NCBI RefSeq assembly: GCF_900156785.1
Contig: NZ_FTOP01000013.1
Coordinates: 1 to 64,000 of the forward strand
Origin: Belliella pelovolcani
GTDB taxonomy: Bacteria; Bacteroidota; Bacteroidia; Cytophagales; Cyclobacteriaceae
DNA length: 64,000 nt
Reading direction: 5' to 3'
Part shown: piece by piece, positions 45,301-53,530 of the stretch
Layout: every line of letters starts with the position of its first letter
Numbering within the stretch: the first letter of the stretch is position 1
The notes under the pieces: generated by a model
Databases searched by the model: none
Told to the model about the DNA's origin: nothing
The model's input: only the letters and a program-made list of their open reading frames with translations
Program-made: the position numbers and the translations under genes

Positions 45301-47414
45301 GATCTAAGTTTCTCAATCCGAGACAGGGAGAAAGTGACGAATGGGTGAGTTCTAGCTTCTCTTATATACAAGATGGACCTGAAGGATGGACGCAGCGAGC
45401 AATGCCACAATTAGAAAGCAATAACTTGAACAATCTTGAGGTTGACAATACCAAGAAAGAATGGAAATACACGGATACCAAATTGAGTTTCGGTGTATTT
45501 ACTTTTGGTGTAGAGGCCGATAGTTTGACATTTAGAAATACGCAGTTTTACTTGGATGGCGTGCCACAGATCATAGATAATGTGCTCAACGCAAATAGCA
45601 GACTTTGTCCAAATGGATCTTTGGGCCTTGTTGCATTCGAGCAGAGATCACTGACTCCATATTTGGTGATTCCAATTCCTGGCTTTGATATTTTGGATGG
45701 AAGGAGTTGTGGTCGTGTACCGCAGGTGATTCAAAGTATTCGAAATGCATGGCTTGCAGATCCTAACCAGCGGATTTTGATCGACTATATTGATGGTTTG
45801 GCGGAAGGCGATTATGTGACGATTTTCTCAGTTGGCAATGTAAACTTTGAGCAGTGGGAGGAATTTGTCTTCGAAAAACTCAAAGAAGTAGGAGCGAATG
45901 AAGCCCTACTGCGTAATATGAAAAATGGTGAGCCTTATATCCTTCATGGAAGAAAGGGTATGAAACCAGGTGAGGCCATAGAAATCGTTGGTAAAAAGAA
46001 CATTGAAGTGGAGCCAAGTCAGCAGATCATCGAGTTTGAATCGGACGTGACAGGTTACTTTACCTCAGGCAGTATCATCACGCCAAGAATTGGCCCATCT
46101 TCAGAATGGAAGCGTTTCTTCAATGAAGTAAAGACCAGAGACTGGATTGATGAGGAGTTGACCATCTTTGATGTGATCGGTATAAGAGACAATGGAGAAG
46201 AAACTGTACTCTTCCATAATGTACGCGATGGTGAGATAGATTTGGGCTTTGTCAGTCCAGAGCAATTCCCTTACCTGAGGTTGCGCTATTCAATGAATGA
46301 CGAGTTTTCAACCGCTCCAGCACAATTGAGCAAGTGGCAGGTTAACTATACTGGGGTACCTGAAGGCGTGTTGATTTACAAAGGGAAGGATCCAAAAATG
46401 ACCCTCCAAGAAGGTGAAAACACCAGCTTGAATTTTGAATTTATCAATGTCTCGAAATATGACTACTTGGATTCGATCGTAGTACAATATGCCTTTAATA
46501 ATACTACCAAAAGAAAAGTAGAGCGATTTGATTTTAAGATTCCAGCAGTCAAAGCAGGGGATAGCCATGAATTCAGTATAGACTTTGAATCAGCTGGTAG
46601 GGGCGGTAATGTAGGATTGGAGGTTTTTGTCAATCCACGAATCATTTTGGAGCAAACTTACAGGAATAACCTGATTGATTTGGTGGATTACTTCAATGTC
46701 ATTCCAGACAATACCAATGCGATTTTGGACGTGAGTTTTGATGGGACTTACATCATGGATGGAGACATTGTCTCCCCAAATGTACTGATCAATACCATGC
46801 TCAAGAATGAAAGGACACTGCTGTTGAAACGAGATACAATAGGGATAGAACTCTTTTTGAAGCGTCAATGTGAAGGATGTCAATTTGAGCGGGTGAACTT
46901 CTCTAATCCAAAAGTTGGCTGGTCTCCAGCCAGTGAAAATAGCAGCTTCAGGATAGAGATGCTTCCAGGACCTTTGGAGGATGGCATGTATACTTTCAGA
47001 GTGGTTACAGAAGAATTGGGTGTTGACAAACCTTATGAGGTGAATTTCGAAGTGGTCAATGAATCCACCATTACCAATTTCTACCCTTATCCCAACCCAT
47101 TCAGTACAAGTACCAGGTTCGTATTCACTGTGACTGGGGCAGAAGTACCTGATCAGATCAAAATTCAGATCATGACAGTCACAGGTAGAGTGGTCAGAGA
47201 AATTCTTCAGGATGAACTTGGCCCAATTCGCATTGGAAACAACATCTCTGATTTTGCATGGGATGGTAGAGATGAATTTGGTGATCAGCTAGCTAATGGC
47301 GTGTATATTTACAGAGTATTGGTCAGAAAAGATGGTCAATTTGTAGAGCCGAGAGCCACCGCAGGTGACAAAGCCTTCAAGCAAGGCTATGGAAAGATGT
47401 ATCTACTACGCTGA
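42387..47414 (+). CDS. porU2: Type IX secretion sortase PorU2 (C25 peptidase)
   Basis: A 1675-residue surface sortase of the gingipain (C25) family. After a signal peptide (MMKKLYFIAFLMFAFCSVFAQ) and a long N-terminal beta region comes the catalytic domain (about 380-720), with His633 in FFGHGAP and Cys667 in LLNGCDAGNAF. Several Ig/CARDB-like domains follow, then a C-terminal FlgD-like sorting domain (YPYPNPFSTSTRF ... NGVYIYRVLV). It should cleave sorting domains from exported cargo and attach it to the surface. It is longer than classical PorU, as is the PorU2 group. An ATG at 42375 is in frame, but the MMKK start gives the signal peptide. It abuts the convergent VTT gene. Confidence 0.87.
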   Translation: MMKKLYFIAFLMFAFCSVFAQNNWINYDNTYYRIPTVEDGIHRISFTTLSASGINISNLDPRDIRLFHRGEEVAVFIQGENDGRFDQGDFLEFYGKRNDGTLDAKFYKDPSHVGNTMFNTHNDSTAYFFTVTPGIRGKRMATRQAADSNLPKLNSYRTQKVEIFSDQYNLGPTYFPGSRLSEFEEGQGWVSAPIVKGTPRNLTFSNLGNIPANQTATLKIGLTGRSQTPHLTVIRVGPNTSTLREVGSFEYNNFQAIHAEVTVQSSDFNTDGSLAIQVISNGAANPDNTSLAYVQLTYPKLIANRDLSSEIIITPAEESILELSGLVSEYLAHDIQDPNNPVRIPLTKVGNNVSLKSGEAGRTSKIFFENQLNVKEVNVMRPVKFRNFLAQAADYIIITNRALRRPSATYGDPVTAYAAHRASSAGGSYDTLVVNIDELYDQYTFGEKTPLAIYEFLRAYYPVHRPDFLFLIGRSTGIFSTARENGVNYFYRNRPSAFQFQDMVPPAGYPYADNNFSIGLDPLNPFVSTIPIGRIPARTPNQVADYLEKAKEKDALGVSEPWQKEIIHLSGGVTAFELDRYFNFLNGFKNTAEGPFLGGNVTTYRKRSNSTVELIDISGDVNRGVSLITFFGHGAPTVIDIEIGFASDPTMGYNNQGKYPMLLLNGCDAGNAFGNAFTFGEDWVLTPNRGSTNFMAHANIGVDIYLRRYSESFYAKAFADSSMIYQPIGTIRRETEKLFYLRYGTSEVNRAHAEQLVMLGDPAIRMFPANRPDYSLNVEEVSLSSFDNEPFNALADSLQLSVVVRNLGRVDFDSIDFRISRRLPDGTNITYPSRMLAPISRRDTINFTIPNTGIPAFGDNLFTIEVNRSRDVEELTFANNSITTSQFIPLSGTLNLLPFNFGIVNERNVELITQIPGKSVEDRTLIIQMDTAADFTSARRRERRVTTSNISRWNVDLFENIAAKDSMTFYWRSKFLNPRQGESDEWVSSSFSYIQDGPEGWTQRAMPQLESNNLNNLEVDNTKKEWKYTDTKLSFGVFTFGVEADSLTFRNTQFYLDGVPQIIDNVLNANSRLCPNGSLGLVAFEQRSLTPYLVIPIPGFDILDGRSCGRVPQVIQSIRNAWLADPNQRILIDYIDGLAEGDYVTIFSVGNVNFEQWEEFVFEKLKEVGANEALLRNMKNGEPYILHGRKGMKPGEAIEIVGKKNIEVEPSQQIIEFESDVTGYFTSGSIITPRIGPSSEWKRFFNEVKTRDWIDEELTIFDVIGIRDNGEETVLFHNVRDGEIDLGFVSPEQFPYLRLRYSMNDEFSTAPAQLSKWQVNYTGVPEGVLIYKGKDPKMTLQEGENTSLNFEFINVSKYDYLDSIVVQYAFNNTTKRKVERFDFKIPAVKAGDSHEFSIDFESAGRGGNVGLEVFVNPRIILEQTYRNNLIDLVDYFNVIPDNTNAILDVSFDGTYIMDGDIVSPNVLINTMLKNERTLLLKRDTIGIELFLKRQCEGCQFERVNFSNPKVGWSPASENSSFRIEMLPGPLEDGMYTFRVVTEELGVDKPYEVNFEVVNESTITNFYPYPNPFSTSTRFVFTVTGAEVPDQIKIQIMTVTGRVVREILQDELGPIRIGNNISDFAWDGRDEFGDQLANGVYIYRVLVRKDGQFVEPRATAGDKAFKQGYGKMYLLR

Positions 47415-47415
47415 T

Positions 47416-48114
47416 CTATTTTCTAAAAAACCTCCAAATCCCCCAAATACTTAATAAAAGTAAGCCAAGGAAAATCCACCCTTTGCCACTGATACTTTCT
47501 TGTCCTATGGCGCTGTAAATATCAAAAGCCAAAGTACCTGAGAAAAATGCTAGCGTAGTCCTAGGTAGCATGCCTATGGTGCCCCATATCACCAACTTTT
47601 TCCAACCAGTTTTCATCAAGGCAAATAATAAGTTGGATAGCGCAAAAGGAATTACAGGGCTGATCCTGACAAAAAAGATCAATGCTCCTACACTGTCTTT
47701 TTTGCTTTCAATCATAACGGCGGCTTTTGGGTATTGTGTCAAAAGCTCTTCAAGAGAGTCACCTCCCAATTTCTTGCCCCATCCATAACCTAAAAGTGTA
47801 GCAAAGGTATAGCTTAGGATAAGTAATGGAAATGTCTGCCATCCTAATATAAAGCCAGATAGAATAGCAAAAAGGGTAGTTGGCGTCAAGGCTAATCCCA
47901 TCATCAATGTGCCTACGATAACAAAAATCAAGCTTTCAGGGAATGTTGAAATATTTAGATCATAAGGGTTAGCTGATTTGCTGACGATGGTTGGGATCAA
48001 AATTAAGCTAAATACTGAAGGTGCAATACTTACCCAAAGTACAGCTAATGCCACCCTTGTATTATTCTTTCCGAAATTTTTTAATCCCTTGAAAATACCT
48101 GCCTTTTTTGTCAT
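47416..48114 (-). CDS. TVP38/TMEM64 (VTT domain) membrane protein
   Basis: A 232-residue polytopic protein with about six TM helices and a VTT/DedA-superfamily core: LTPTTLFAILSGFILGW, a GYGWGKKLGG motif, and the hallmark FFVRISPVIPFALSNLLFAL with the conserved Arg and Pro. Such proteins are linked to lipid scrambling and membrane homeostasis. It ends 1 bp from porU2 (convergent) and starts opposite the cystathionine gamma-synthase gene. Confidence 0.87.
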   Translation of the reverse strand: MTKKAGIFKGLKNFGKNNTRVALAVLWVSIAPSVFSLILIPTIVSKSANPYDLNISTFPESLIFVIVGTLMMGLALTPTTLFAILSGFILGWQTFPLLILSYTFATLLGYGWGKKLGGDSLEELLTQYPKAAVMIESKKDSVGALIFFVRISPVIPFALSNLLFALMKTGWKKLVIWGTIGMLPRTTLAFFSGTLAFDIYSAIGQESISGKGWIFLGLLLLSIWGIWRFFRK

Positions 48115-48155
48115 CTTTGGCCAAATTCATTGCAAAAGAAAGCAAATAAGTCGAT

Positions 48156-48209
48156 TCAGCATCCCAAAATGGAAATTTTCCATAAAATTTGGAATTGTTC
48201 TGATGCTGA
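48156..48209. promoter_or_regulatory. Nested hairpin in divergent region before metB-like gene
   Basis: Three stacked inverted repeats share one axis: TCAGCATC (48156-48163) with GATGCTGA (48202-48209); CCAAA (48164-48168) with TTTGG (48188-48192); ATGGAAA (48169-48175) with TTTCCAT (48177-48183). That is 20 pairs in 54 nt with two 3'-side bulges. It lies between divergent gene starts, so it is not a terminator of either gene. The hairpin ends 78 bp before the cystathionine gamma-synthase ATG. It does not match the SAM-I riboswitch core. Confidence 0.55.
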
Positions 48210-48287
48210 CTTGTTAGTAATTGTAGCCCTTTCTTTAGGATAGGGATCAGATTATAGACCTAAATTTATTTCATTAAACCAATCACC

Positions 48288-49433
48288 ATGAAATTTGGAA
48301 CTAAAGCAATCCACGCTGGCGTAGAGCCAGATCCTTCTACAGGAGCCATCATGACTCCGATTTTTCAAACATCCACTTATGTGCAGCGATCGCCTGGAGA
48401 TCATCAAGGCTATGAATATTCTCGAACGCATAATCCAACGCGAACAGCCCTACAAAACAACTTAGCCGCATTAGAAAACGGGAAACACGGTCTGTGCTTT
48501 TCTTCTGGCCTTGGAGCCATAGATGCCATAATCAAAATGCTCAATCCCGGTGATGAAGTTATAAGCACCAATGATCTTTATGGAGGATCATACAGGATTT
48601 TTACCAAGGTTTTTGAGCGATATGGTATCAAGTTCCATTTTGTATCCATGGAGAACCCAGCCACGCTTGAGAGCTATATCAATGAAAGAACAAAATTGAT
48701 CTGGGCAGAAACGCCGACCAATCCGATGATGAACATCATCGATATTGCTGCTATCGCTGAAGTAGCTAAAAAGCATAGCATCTTATTGGGCGTAGACAAT
48801 ACTTTCGCAACGCCCTTTCTTCAGAATCCTCTTGATCTGGGCGCGGATCTTGTGATGCATTCTGTAACCAAATATCTTGGAGGCCATTCGGACGTGGTGA
48901 TGGGAGCGATTATAGTCAATGATGATCAATTGGCCGAAAAATTAGCCTTCATTCAAAATGCTTGTGGTGCTACTCCTGGACCTCAAGATTGCTTCTTAGT
49001 CTTGAGAGGGATCAAAACTTTGCACTTGAGAATGGAGAGACATTGTCAAAATGGGAAGACAATCGCTGCATTTCTCAAAAATCATCCAAAAATAGAGAAA
49101 GTCTACTGGCCTGGTTTTGAAGATCATCCTAATCACGATATAGCCAAGAAGCAAATGAGGGATTATGGTGGGATGATATCTTTTACCCTTGTAGGAAACA
49201 AAATAGAAGATGCCACCAAAGTGTTAAAAAACCTTCACTACTTTGCTCTAGCAGAGTCTCTTGGAGGTGTAGAGTCACTCTGTGGCCACCCAGCGACTAT
49301 GACCCATGCAAGTATTCCTAAGGAGGAAAGAGAAAAAGTTGGCTTGGTAGATTCATTGATCAGGTTGAGTGTAGGAATTGAAGACGCCGAGGACTTAAAA
49401 GAAGATTTAAAAAGGGCTTTGGAGTTGGTCTGA
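48288..49433 (+). CDS. metB: Cystathionine gamma-synthase (PLP)
   Basis: A 381-residue Cys/Met metabolism PLP enzyme. The PLP-binding Lys195 lies in [29 protein letters not shown] and [19 protein letters not shown] are family signatures. It should join an activated homoserine ester with cysteine to form cystathionine, though cystathionine gamma-lyase and gamma-synthase are hard to separate by eye. Length (E. coli MetB 386) and the Glu/Gly-rich substrate loop fit the synthase. It is preceded by the nested hairpin at 48156 and followed by its own terminator. Confidence 0.87.
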   Translation: MKFGTKAIHAGVEPDPSTGAIMTPIFQTSTYVQRSPGDHQGYEYSRTHNPTRTALQNNLAALENGKHGLCFSSGLGAIDAIIKMLNPGDEVISTNDLYGGSYRIFTKVFERYGIKFHFVSMENPATLESYINERTKLIWAETPTNPMMNIIDIAAIAEVAKKHSILLGVDNTFATPFLQNPLDLGADLVMHSVTKYLGGHSDVVMGAIIVNDDQLAEKLAFIQNACGATPGPQDCFLVLRGIKTLHLRMERHCQNGKTIAAFLKNHPKIEKVYWPGFEDHPNHDIAKKQMRDYGGMISFTLVGNKIEDATKVLKNLHYFALAESLGGVESLCGHPATMTHASIPKEEREKVGLVDSLIRLSVGIEDAEDLKEDLKRALELV

Positions 49434-49449
49434 GTCCATCCTTGAACTT

Positions 49450-49490
49450 TACAAATAATAAGCTCTACCAGGTAGGGCTTTTTATTTGTA
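49450..49490 (+). terminator. Terminator of the cystathionine gamma-synthase gene
   Basis: AGCTCTAC (49461-49468) pairs with GTAGGGCT (49472-49479) with a G-U pair, followed by T5. An outer TACAAATAA/TTATTTGTA repeat extends the stem. Confidence 0.75.
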
Positions 49491-49593
49491 AAATCATCTG
49501 GTAATCTGATGATTATCATATTTTTTATGGTTGGTTGTTTGTAAATTTATAGTATAGAAATAACTATTATACAGCCATCAAAAACCCTAAATT

Positions 49594-50034
49594 ATGAACA
49601 GTTTAGTTAAAAGAAATGGAGGTTTTTGGCCTAAATCGGTTCAGGACTTTTTTGGTGCTGATCCTTTTGATTTGGAAAAAGACTTCTGGATGCAGCGCAA
49701 GGAGTTGGAGATTCCTTCTGCTAATGTCATTGAGAATGACAATGAATTTAAGTTGGAGCTAGCTACTCCGGGGTTCGATAAGAAAGATTTCAAAATCGAT
49801 GTAAGTGATGGAGTTTTGAGCATAAGTGCAGAAAGAGAACAGAAATCTGAGGAAGAAAAGGAAAATTACCATAAAAAAGAGTTTTCTTATTCAAGTGTCA
49901 GACGATCTTTCAGTCTTCCTAATCATATTGAAGAAAGTAAGATTGACGCAAAGTATGAAAATGGAATTTTGAAGGTGATTATCCCCAAAAATGACGCTGC
50001 CGCTAATCACAAAAAGTCCATCAAAGTAAGCTAG
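49594..50034 (+). CDS. Hsp20/alpha-crystallin small heat-shock protein
   Basis: A 146-residue holdase chaperone. The alpha-crystallin domain (about 40-140) includes PSANVIENDNEFKLELATPGF, the DVSDGVLSISAER beta strand and the hallmark DAKYENGILKVIIPK. It binds unfolding proteins in the cytoplasm without ATP. Monocistronic, with a good terminator. The upstream region has a weak dyad ATAGT-N9-ACTAT (49549-49567) that could be an operator, but I would not rely on it. Confidence 0.93.
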   Translation: MNSLVKRNGGFWPKSVQDFFGADPFDLEKDFWMQRKELEIPSANVIENDNEFKLELATPGFDKKDFKIDVSDGVLSISAEREQKSEEEKENYHKKEFSYSSVRRSFSLPNHIEESKIDAKYENGILKVIIPKNDAAANHKKSIKVS

Positions 50035-50054
50035 AATGATTTTTTGGAATACAG

Positions 50055-50079
50055 GCCTTGTTCAGCTCTTGAGCAAGGC
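50055..50079 (+). terminator. Terminator of the Hsp20 gene
   Basis: GCCTTGTTC (50055-50063) pairs with GAGCAAGGC (50071-50079), 9 bp with one G-U pair, loop of 7, followed by a T-rich tract. Confidence 0.8.
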
Positions 50080-50194
50080 TTCTTTATTTTTATTAGTCTT
50101 TGATTTAGACTCCTATATATGGGAAGTTAATTTCTAACATGATTATCCACTTTCTTGCCAGTAGAACCTAAAAATTGAAATTAACCTATGATTT

Positions 50195-50276
50195 CACGAC
50201 AATCTCGATAAACCGGGACAGGAAATCAATGAATATTTCCTCCGCTGTGACGGAGTCAATATCTATTAGTGTCGTG
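50195..50276. ncRNA. Possible three-way-junction RNA or repeat
   Basis: CACGACA (50195-50201) pairs with TGTCGTG (50270-50276) and encloses two adjacent hairpins: AGGAAAT/ATTTCCT (50220-50226, 50235-50241, loop of 8) and TCCG/CGGA (50241-50244, 50251-50254, loop CTGTGA). The hairpins can stack end to end, competing for one base. The arrangement resembles a small structured RNA or a palindromic repeat element. No promoter or terminator of its own was seen, and it matches no family I know. Confidence 0.35.
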
Positions 50277-50376
50277 TTGATCCAAGACCTAATTTAAATT
50301 GGTTAGTTATCTAATTGCAGCTACTCGTAATTTCTCATAATGCATCCAATCTTTCAATTTTCAAATGGACTATTCC

Positions 50377-51210
50377 TCAATCCAAAATTCTATCAAAAAG
50401 GAACTTACATTGTGATTCTACTTTGCTTGTCAGTGATTTTTTATTGGACTTGAGAAAACTGTGTAGATCACGGTATTTTTTAGATATCTCTTCTTTGTCT
50501 CCAAAATAATAAATAAGATGCTGCATCAAGAGGTGGTTTTGGTACCAATAAAGGAGGGATTGCTGCAGTTCAGCCATTTTTTGATGAACTTCATCTATAA
50601 AAATTGGATTGAATCCAGATTCGATTCGAATGTTTTCCATAGCAATGATTACCCTCAAACCCTCGTAAATATCTTTCAAAGCTTTGAAATCTAATTTTGA
50701 CTTGTTGTCTAAATTAAAGTATTCCAATTCTTCATTGATGATTTGGGTAGTAGCTGTATTGATCATCAAAGGCTTGAGATCTACACAGTTTTTTCTCACC
50801 TGATCATAGAGCTGACTCCATGTTTCGAGAGATGTTCCAACTACTAATTCATAGATTTCATTGTAGAGTTTTTTCTTTTCATCAAGTAAGTTTTTCTCGT
50901 AACTGTTGTATGTTAAGTCATTTTTAGCCTTTACGAAGTCCAATTGCGCTTGAATGTACTTGATGTGTTTTGTCTTTTTTAGACCTCTAAATAGTTCTTT
51001 GAAAGGACCAAAAAGCTCGAATTTCAAATTGGGTGTTTCAAAATGAACTCTACCAAGTAGTTCAATAAAAATTTCAATAAATATTAGTTTTTGCTCCAGC
51101 TCAATGGCTTTTTTACCCTTGTATTGCCTACCGAGGTTTAGAAAAGCATCTTTTCCTTCGTCAAACTGTCTGGAAAATAAGCTGAAGATGGGGGAAACCT
51201 TTCCTTTCAT
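50377..51210 (-). CDS. Unrecognised helical protein, photolyase-Smr operon
   Basis: A 277-residue cytosolic protein with no signal peptide or TM. The sequence is almost wholly helical, with alternating Lys/Glu/Leu-rich segments (ELEQKLIFIEIFIELLG, YIQAQLDFVKAKNDLTYN, LDEKKKLYNEIYELVVG) and a basic C-terminus. Its general look recalls the CHAD-like helical bundles, but the CHAD histidines are not evident, so I leave it unassigned. It follows the DUF2027-Smr gene by 3 bp, and that gene overlaps photolyase, so it is likely the third gene of a DNA-repair-flavoured operon. Confidence 0.65.
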   Translation of the reverse strand: MKGKVSPIFSLFSRQFDEGKDAFLNLGRQYKGKKAIELEQKLIFIEIFIELLGRVHFETPNLKFELFGPFKELFRGLKKTKHIKYIQAQLDFVKAKNDLTYNSYEKNLLDEKKKLYNEIYELVVGTSLETWSQLYDQVRKNCVDLKPLMINTATTQIINEELEYFNLDNKSKLDFKALKDIYEGLRVIIAMENIRIESGFNPIFIDEVHQKMAELQQSLLYWYQNHLLMQHLIYYFGDKEEISKKYRDLHSFLKSNKKSLTSKVESQCKFLFDRILD

Positions 51211-51213
51211 TTT

Positions 51214-52167
51214 TTAAGATATTCTGACCAATGTGGCACCATAACCAAATGGGCTCTTTTGTTCATCTTGAAAGTACTTAATATTTTTCAATTGACTGAG
51301 GTGCTTGTGGATTTCTTTTCTTAGCACACCATTTCCTATGCCATGGATAAAGGTAATCTGATCCATTCCGTGTGCGATGGCATAATTGAGGTTTCTTTCG
51401 AAAGTATCCATTTGGAGTTTTAGCATTTCAGCATTACTCATAAAAGGATAATCTTTTGTCAGCTTCTCAATATGAAGATCTATGTTTTTTTCAGGTTTTG
51501 GAAATTTGGTGTCTACTGCTGTTTGAGAAATGGACTTCAGTTCCTCATTGAGCTCTGTGATATCAATTTCCTTGATATTTTCTGTCAGCTTAAATAGATA
51601 TCCATTTTTATCTAGAATAGGAACCTTTCGCTTACTTTTAAAAAAAGCGCTGGCCTTGAATTTGATTCTTCGCTCAAAAGAAGGTTGTGTTTTTTCAATT
51701 TTCGTATGGATAGGGAAAAATTGGCACAAGAGCGTAGGCCATTCCTCAAAATCAGCAATTGATTTTTCTCCAATTTTCTTATTTCCTCTGGCTACCAATT
51801 CTCCGGCAACTATTGTTCGGCTATTGTCTCCAAATACTTCGGATACCATCGTTAGGTATGCTCTGGAGCTTTGATTGACTAGGTATATGCTGTGGTCTTT
51901 GTCATTGATAGGGATGTAGGCTAGATAGACTCCTTCAGCACTGTTTTCTTTGGAGCTTTTAGGGTCGAAGGACTTGCTTTCTTCTACTTTGATACCATCA
52001 CCGAAGAATTGTCTCTCGGCAGCAGAGATGATCACTACCTCGTTTTTCATTGCTGGAATTCGAAACCCATCCTCGATTTCGATTTCTATTCTGCCACCAT
52101 TTGAAATTTTCGTAATTACTCCTTCTTCATTGCCGTGAAGCAACCTGACCCTATCTCCTATATTCAT
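51214..52167 (-). CDS. DUF2027 and Smr domain protein
   Basis: A 317-residue protein of the Bacteroidota DUF2027-Smr group. The N-terminus (MNIGDRVRLLHGNEEGVITKIS) is a small KOW/SH3-like barrel, as in MutS2-type proteins; the middle is the DUF2027 beta region. Residues about 235-317 are an Smr domain (IDLHIEKL, then ITFIHGIGNGVLRKEIHKHL, GYGATLVRI), which in relatives nicks DNA or cleaves RNA. It lacks the MutS ATPase. Its start overlaps the photolyase stop by 4 bp. Confidence 0.87.
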   Translation of the reverse strand: MNIGDRVRLLHGNEEGVITKISNGGRIEIEIEDGFRIPAMKNEVVIISAAERQFFGDGIKVEESKSFDPKSSKENSAEGVYLAYIPINDKDHSIYLVNQSSRAYLTMVSEVFGDNSRTIVAGELVARGNKKIGEKSIADFEEWPTLLCQFFPIHTKIEKTQPSFERRIKFKASAFFKSKRKVPILDKNGYLFKLTENIKEIDITELNEELKSISQTAVDTKFPKPEKNIDLHIEKLTKDYPFMSNAEMLKLQMDTFERNLNYAIAHGMDQITFIHGIGNGVLRKEIHKHLSQLKNIKYFQDEQKSPFGYGATLVRIS

Positions 52168-53465
52168 GAATTCAATGCTGTTTTGTATGTTTCTATTGCC
52201 CTTTCTCGAGCAAATTTATGGTCTACCATGGGTTTTGGATAGGCTGATGTACCATACTCCGGAACCCATTTCTTGATGTATTTCAGTTCTTTGTCAAACT
52301 TTTCTGTTTGAGATTCTGGGTTGAAAACCCTAAAATAAGGCTGTGCATCTGTACCAGTACCAGCGGCCCACTGCCAGCCTCCATTGTTCGAAGATAGTTC
52401 AAAATCCAATAGCTTCTTAGCAAAATATGCTTCACCCCATCTCCAGTCTATCAAGAGGTGTTTGGTCAAGAAGCTCGCTACAATCATTCTGACACGATTG
52501 TGCATATATCCAGTCGCATTCAACTCCCGCATCCCAGCATCTACGATTGGATAGCCGGTCTTACCTTCGCACCATTTATTGAAGTCATCTTCGGCATTTC
52601 TCCAAGGAATGGTATCGTATTGAGGTTTGAAGGCTTTATCTACAACTTGTGGATTATGAAACAGAATCATCATGTAAAACTCTCTCCAGATCAATTCATT
52701 CAAGTAAGTATCATTCAGCTGAGCTGCCTCTAGGGCTAGCTTTCTGACGCTGATGGTCCCAAACCTTAAATGAATACCGAGCCTCGATGTCCCATTGATG
52801 GCAGGGAAATTCCTCACTTTATCATACTTACTGATCAGTGGCTTATCAATTTCGAGTGGAGGAATCGCAATTGAAGTTTGCTGGAATCCCATTTCTTCAA
52901 GGCTAGGGATTGGTAAAGGCTTGGTTTTGTAGAAATTTCTCTTTCTGCCATCTAGTGAAAGCAGTTCGATATTTGACTTTTTGAATTTATCCAACCAGAC
53001 TCGACTATATGGTGTGAAAACTTTGTAAAAGTCACCACTACCATTGACGATCTCTTCTTTTTCAAAAATCACTTGGTCTTTGAAGTCTAGAAATTGAATT
53101 CCTTTTTCTTTTAGGAGCTTTTTGATGGATTCATCTCTTTCCTTCGCGTAAGGTTCATAATCTCTATTCGTATAGACATTTTGAATGTCGTATGTGTTCA
53201 ATAGTTCTTTCCAGACCTCTTCTGGTTTTCCGTATTTCACCAAAATACTGCTTTCAAAATCACTGAGTTCATTTGAAATTCTACTGATTTGCTGGTGTAT
53301 AAATTCTACCCTAGCATCCGATTTGTCTTCCAAATCATCTAAAATGTTTCTATCGAAAATAAACAGTGGCAATACATTACTTTCCTGCTCAAAGGCATAG
53401 TACAAGCCAGTATTATCCTCTAACCTCAAATCTCTTCTGAACCAGAATATGCTAATTTTTTCCAT
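52164..53465 (-). CDS. phr: Deoxyribodipyrimidine photolyase (class I)
   Basis: A 433-residue cryptochrome/photolyase. The N-terminal Rossmann-like antenna domain starts with ISIFWFRRDLRLEDN; the C-terminal FAD domain has LIWREFYMMILFHNP, GYPIVDAGMRELNATGYMHNRVRMIVASFL, and NNGGWQWAAGTGTDAQPYFRVFNP. This is the class I CPD photolyase pattern: it reverses UV pyrimidine dimers using blue light. I start at ATG 53463-53465; an in-frame TTG at 53525 adds 20 residues without family similarity. It overlaps the Smr gene by 4 bp and follows tamB by about 65 bp. Confidence 0.93.
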   Translation of the reverse strand: MEKISIFWFRRDLRLEDNTGLYYAFEQESNVLPLFIFDRNILDDLEDKSDARVEFIHQQISRISNELSDFESSILVKYGKPEEVWKELLNTYDIQNVYTNRDYEPYAKERDESIKKLLKEKGIQFLDFKDQVIFEKEEIVNGSGDFYKVFTPYSRVWLDKFKKSNIELLSLDGRKRNFYKTKPLPIPSLEEMGFQQTSIAIPPLEIDKPLISKYDKVRNFPAINGTSRLGIHLRFGTISVRKLALEAAQLNDTYLNELIWREFYMMILFHNPQVVDKAFKPQYDTIPWRNAEDDFNKWCEGKTGYPIVDAGMRELNATGYMHNRVRMIVASFLTKHLLIDWRWGEAYFAKKLLDFELSSNNGGWQWAAGTGTDAQPYFRVFNPESQTEKFDKELKYIKKWVPEYGTSAYPKPMVDHKFARERAIETYKTALNS

Positions 53466-53530
53466 AATTGTAATTGCTAACAGTTCATTAATACTTGAAA
53501 TAAAAAATTGTTTATCGATAGCCAATCAAA

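Larger units (their letters stand above)
50035..50376. other. Convergent intergenic region with structured block
   Basis: About 340 bp between convergent genes. It contains the Hsp20 terminator, a multi-stem inverted-repeat block (50195-50276) and an AATTTAAATT palindrome (50291-50300). No coding frame is credible. Confidence 0.6.

Noticed and set aside
48115-48287. SAM-I riboswitch before the cystathionine gamma-synthase gene
   Set aside because: The conserved SAM-I core and GA-rich motifs are missing; only an unrelated nested hairpin is seen.
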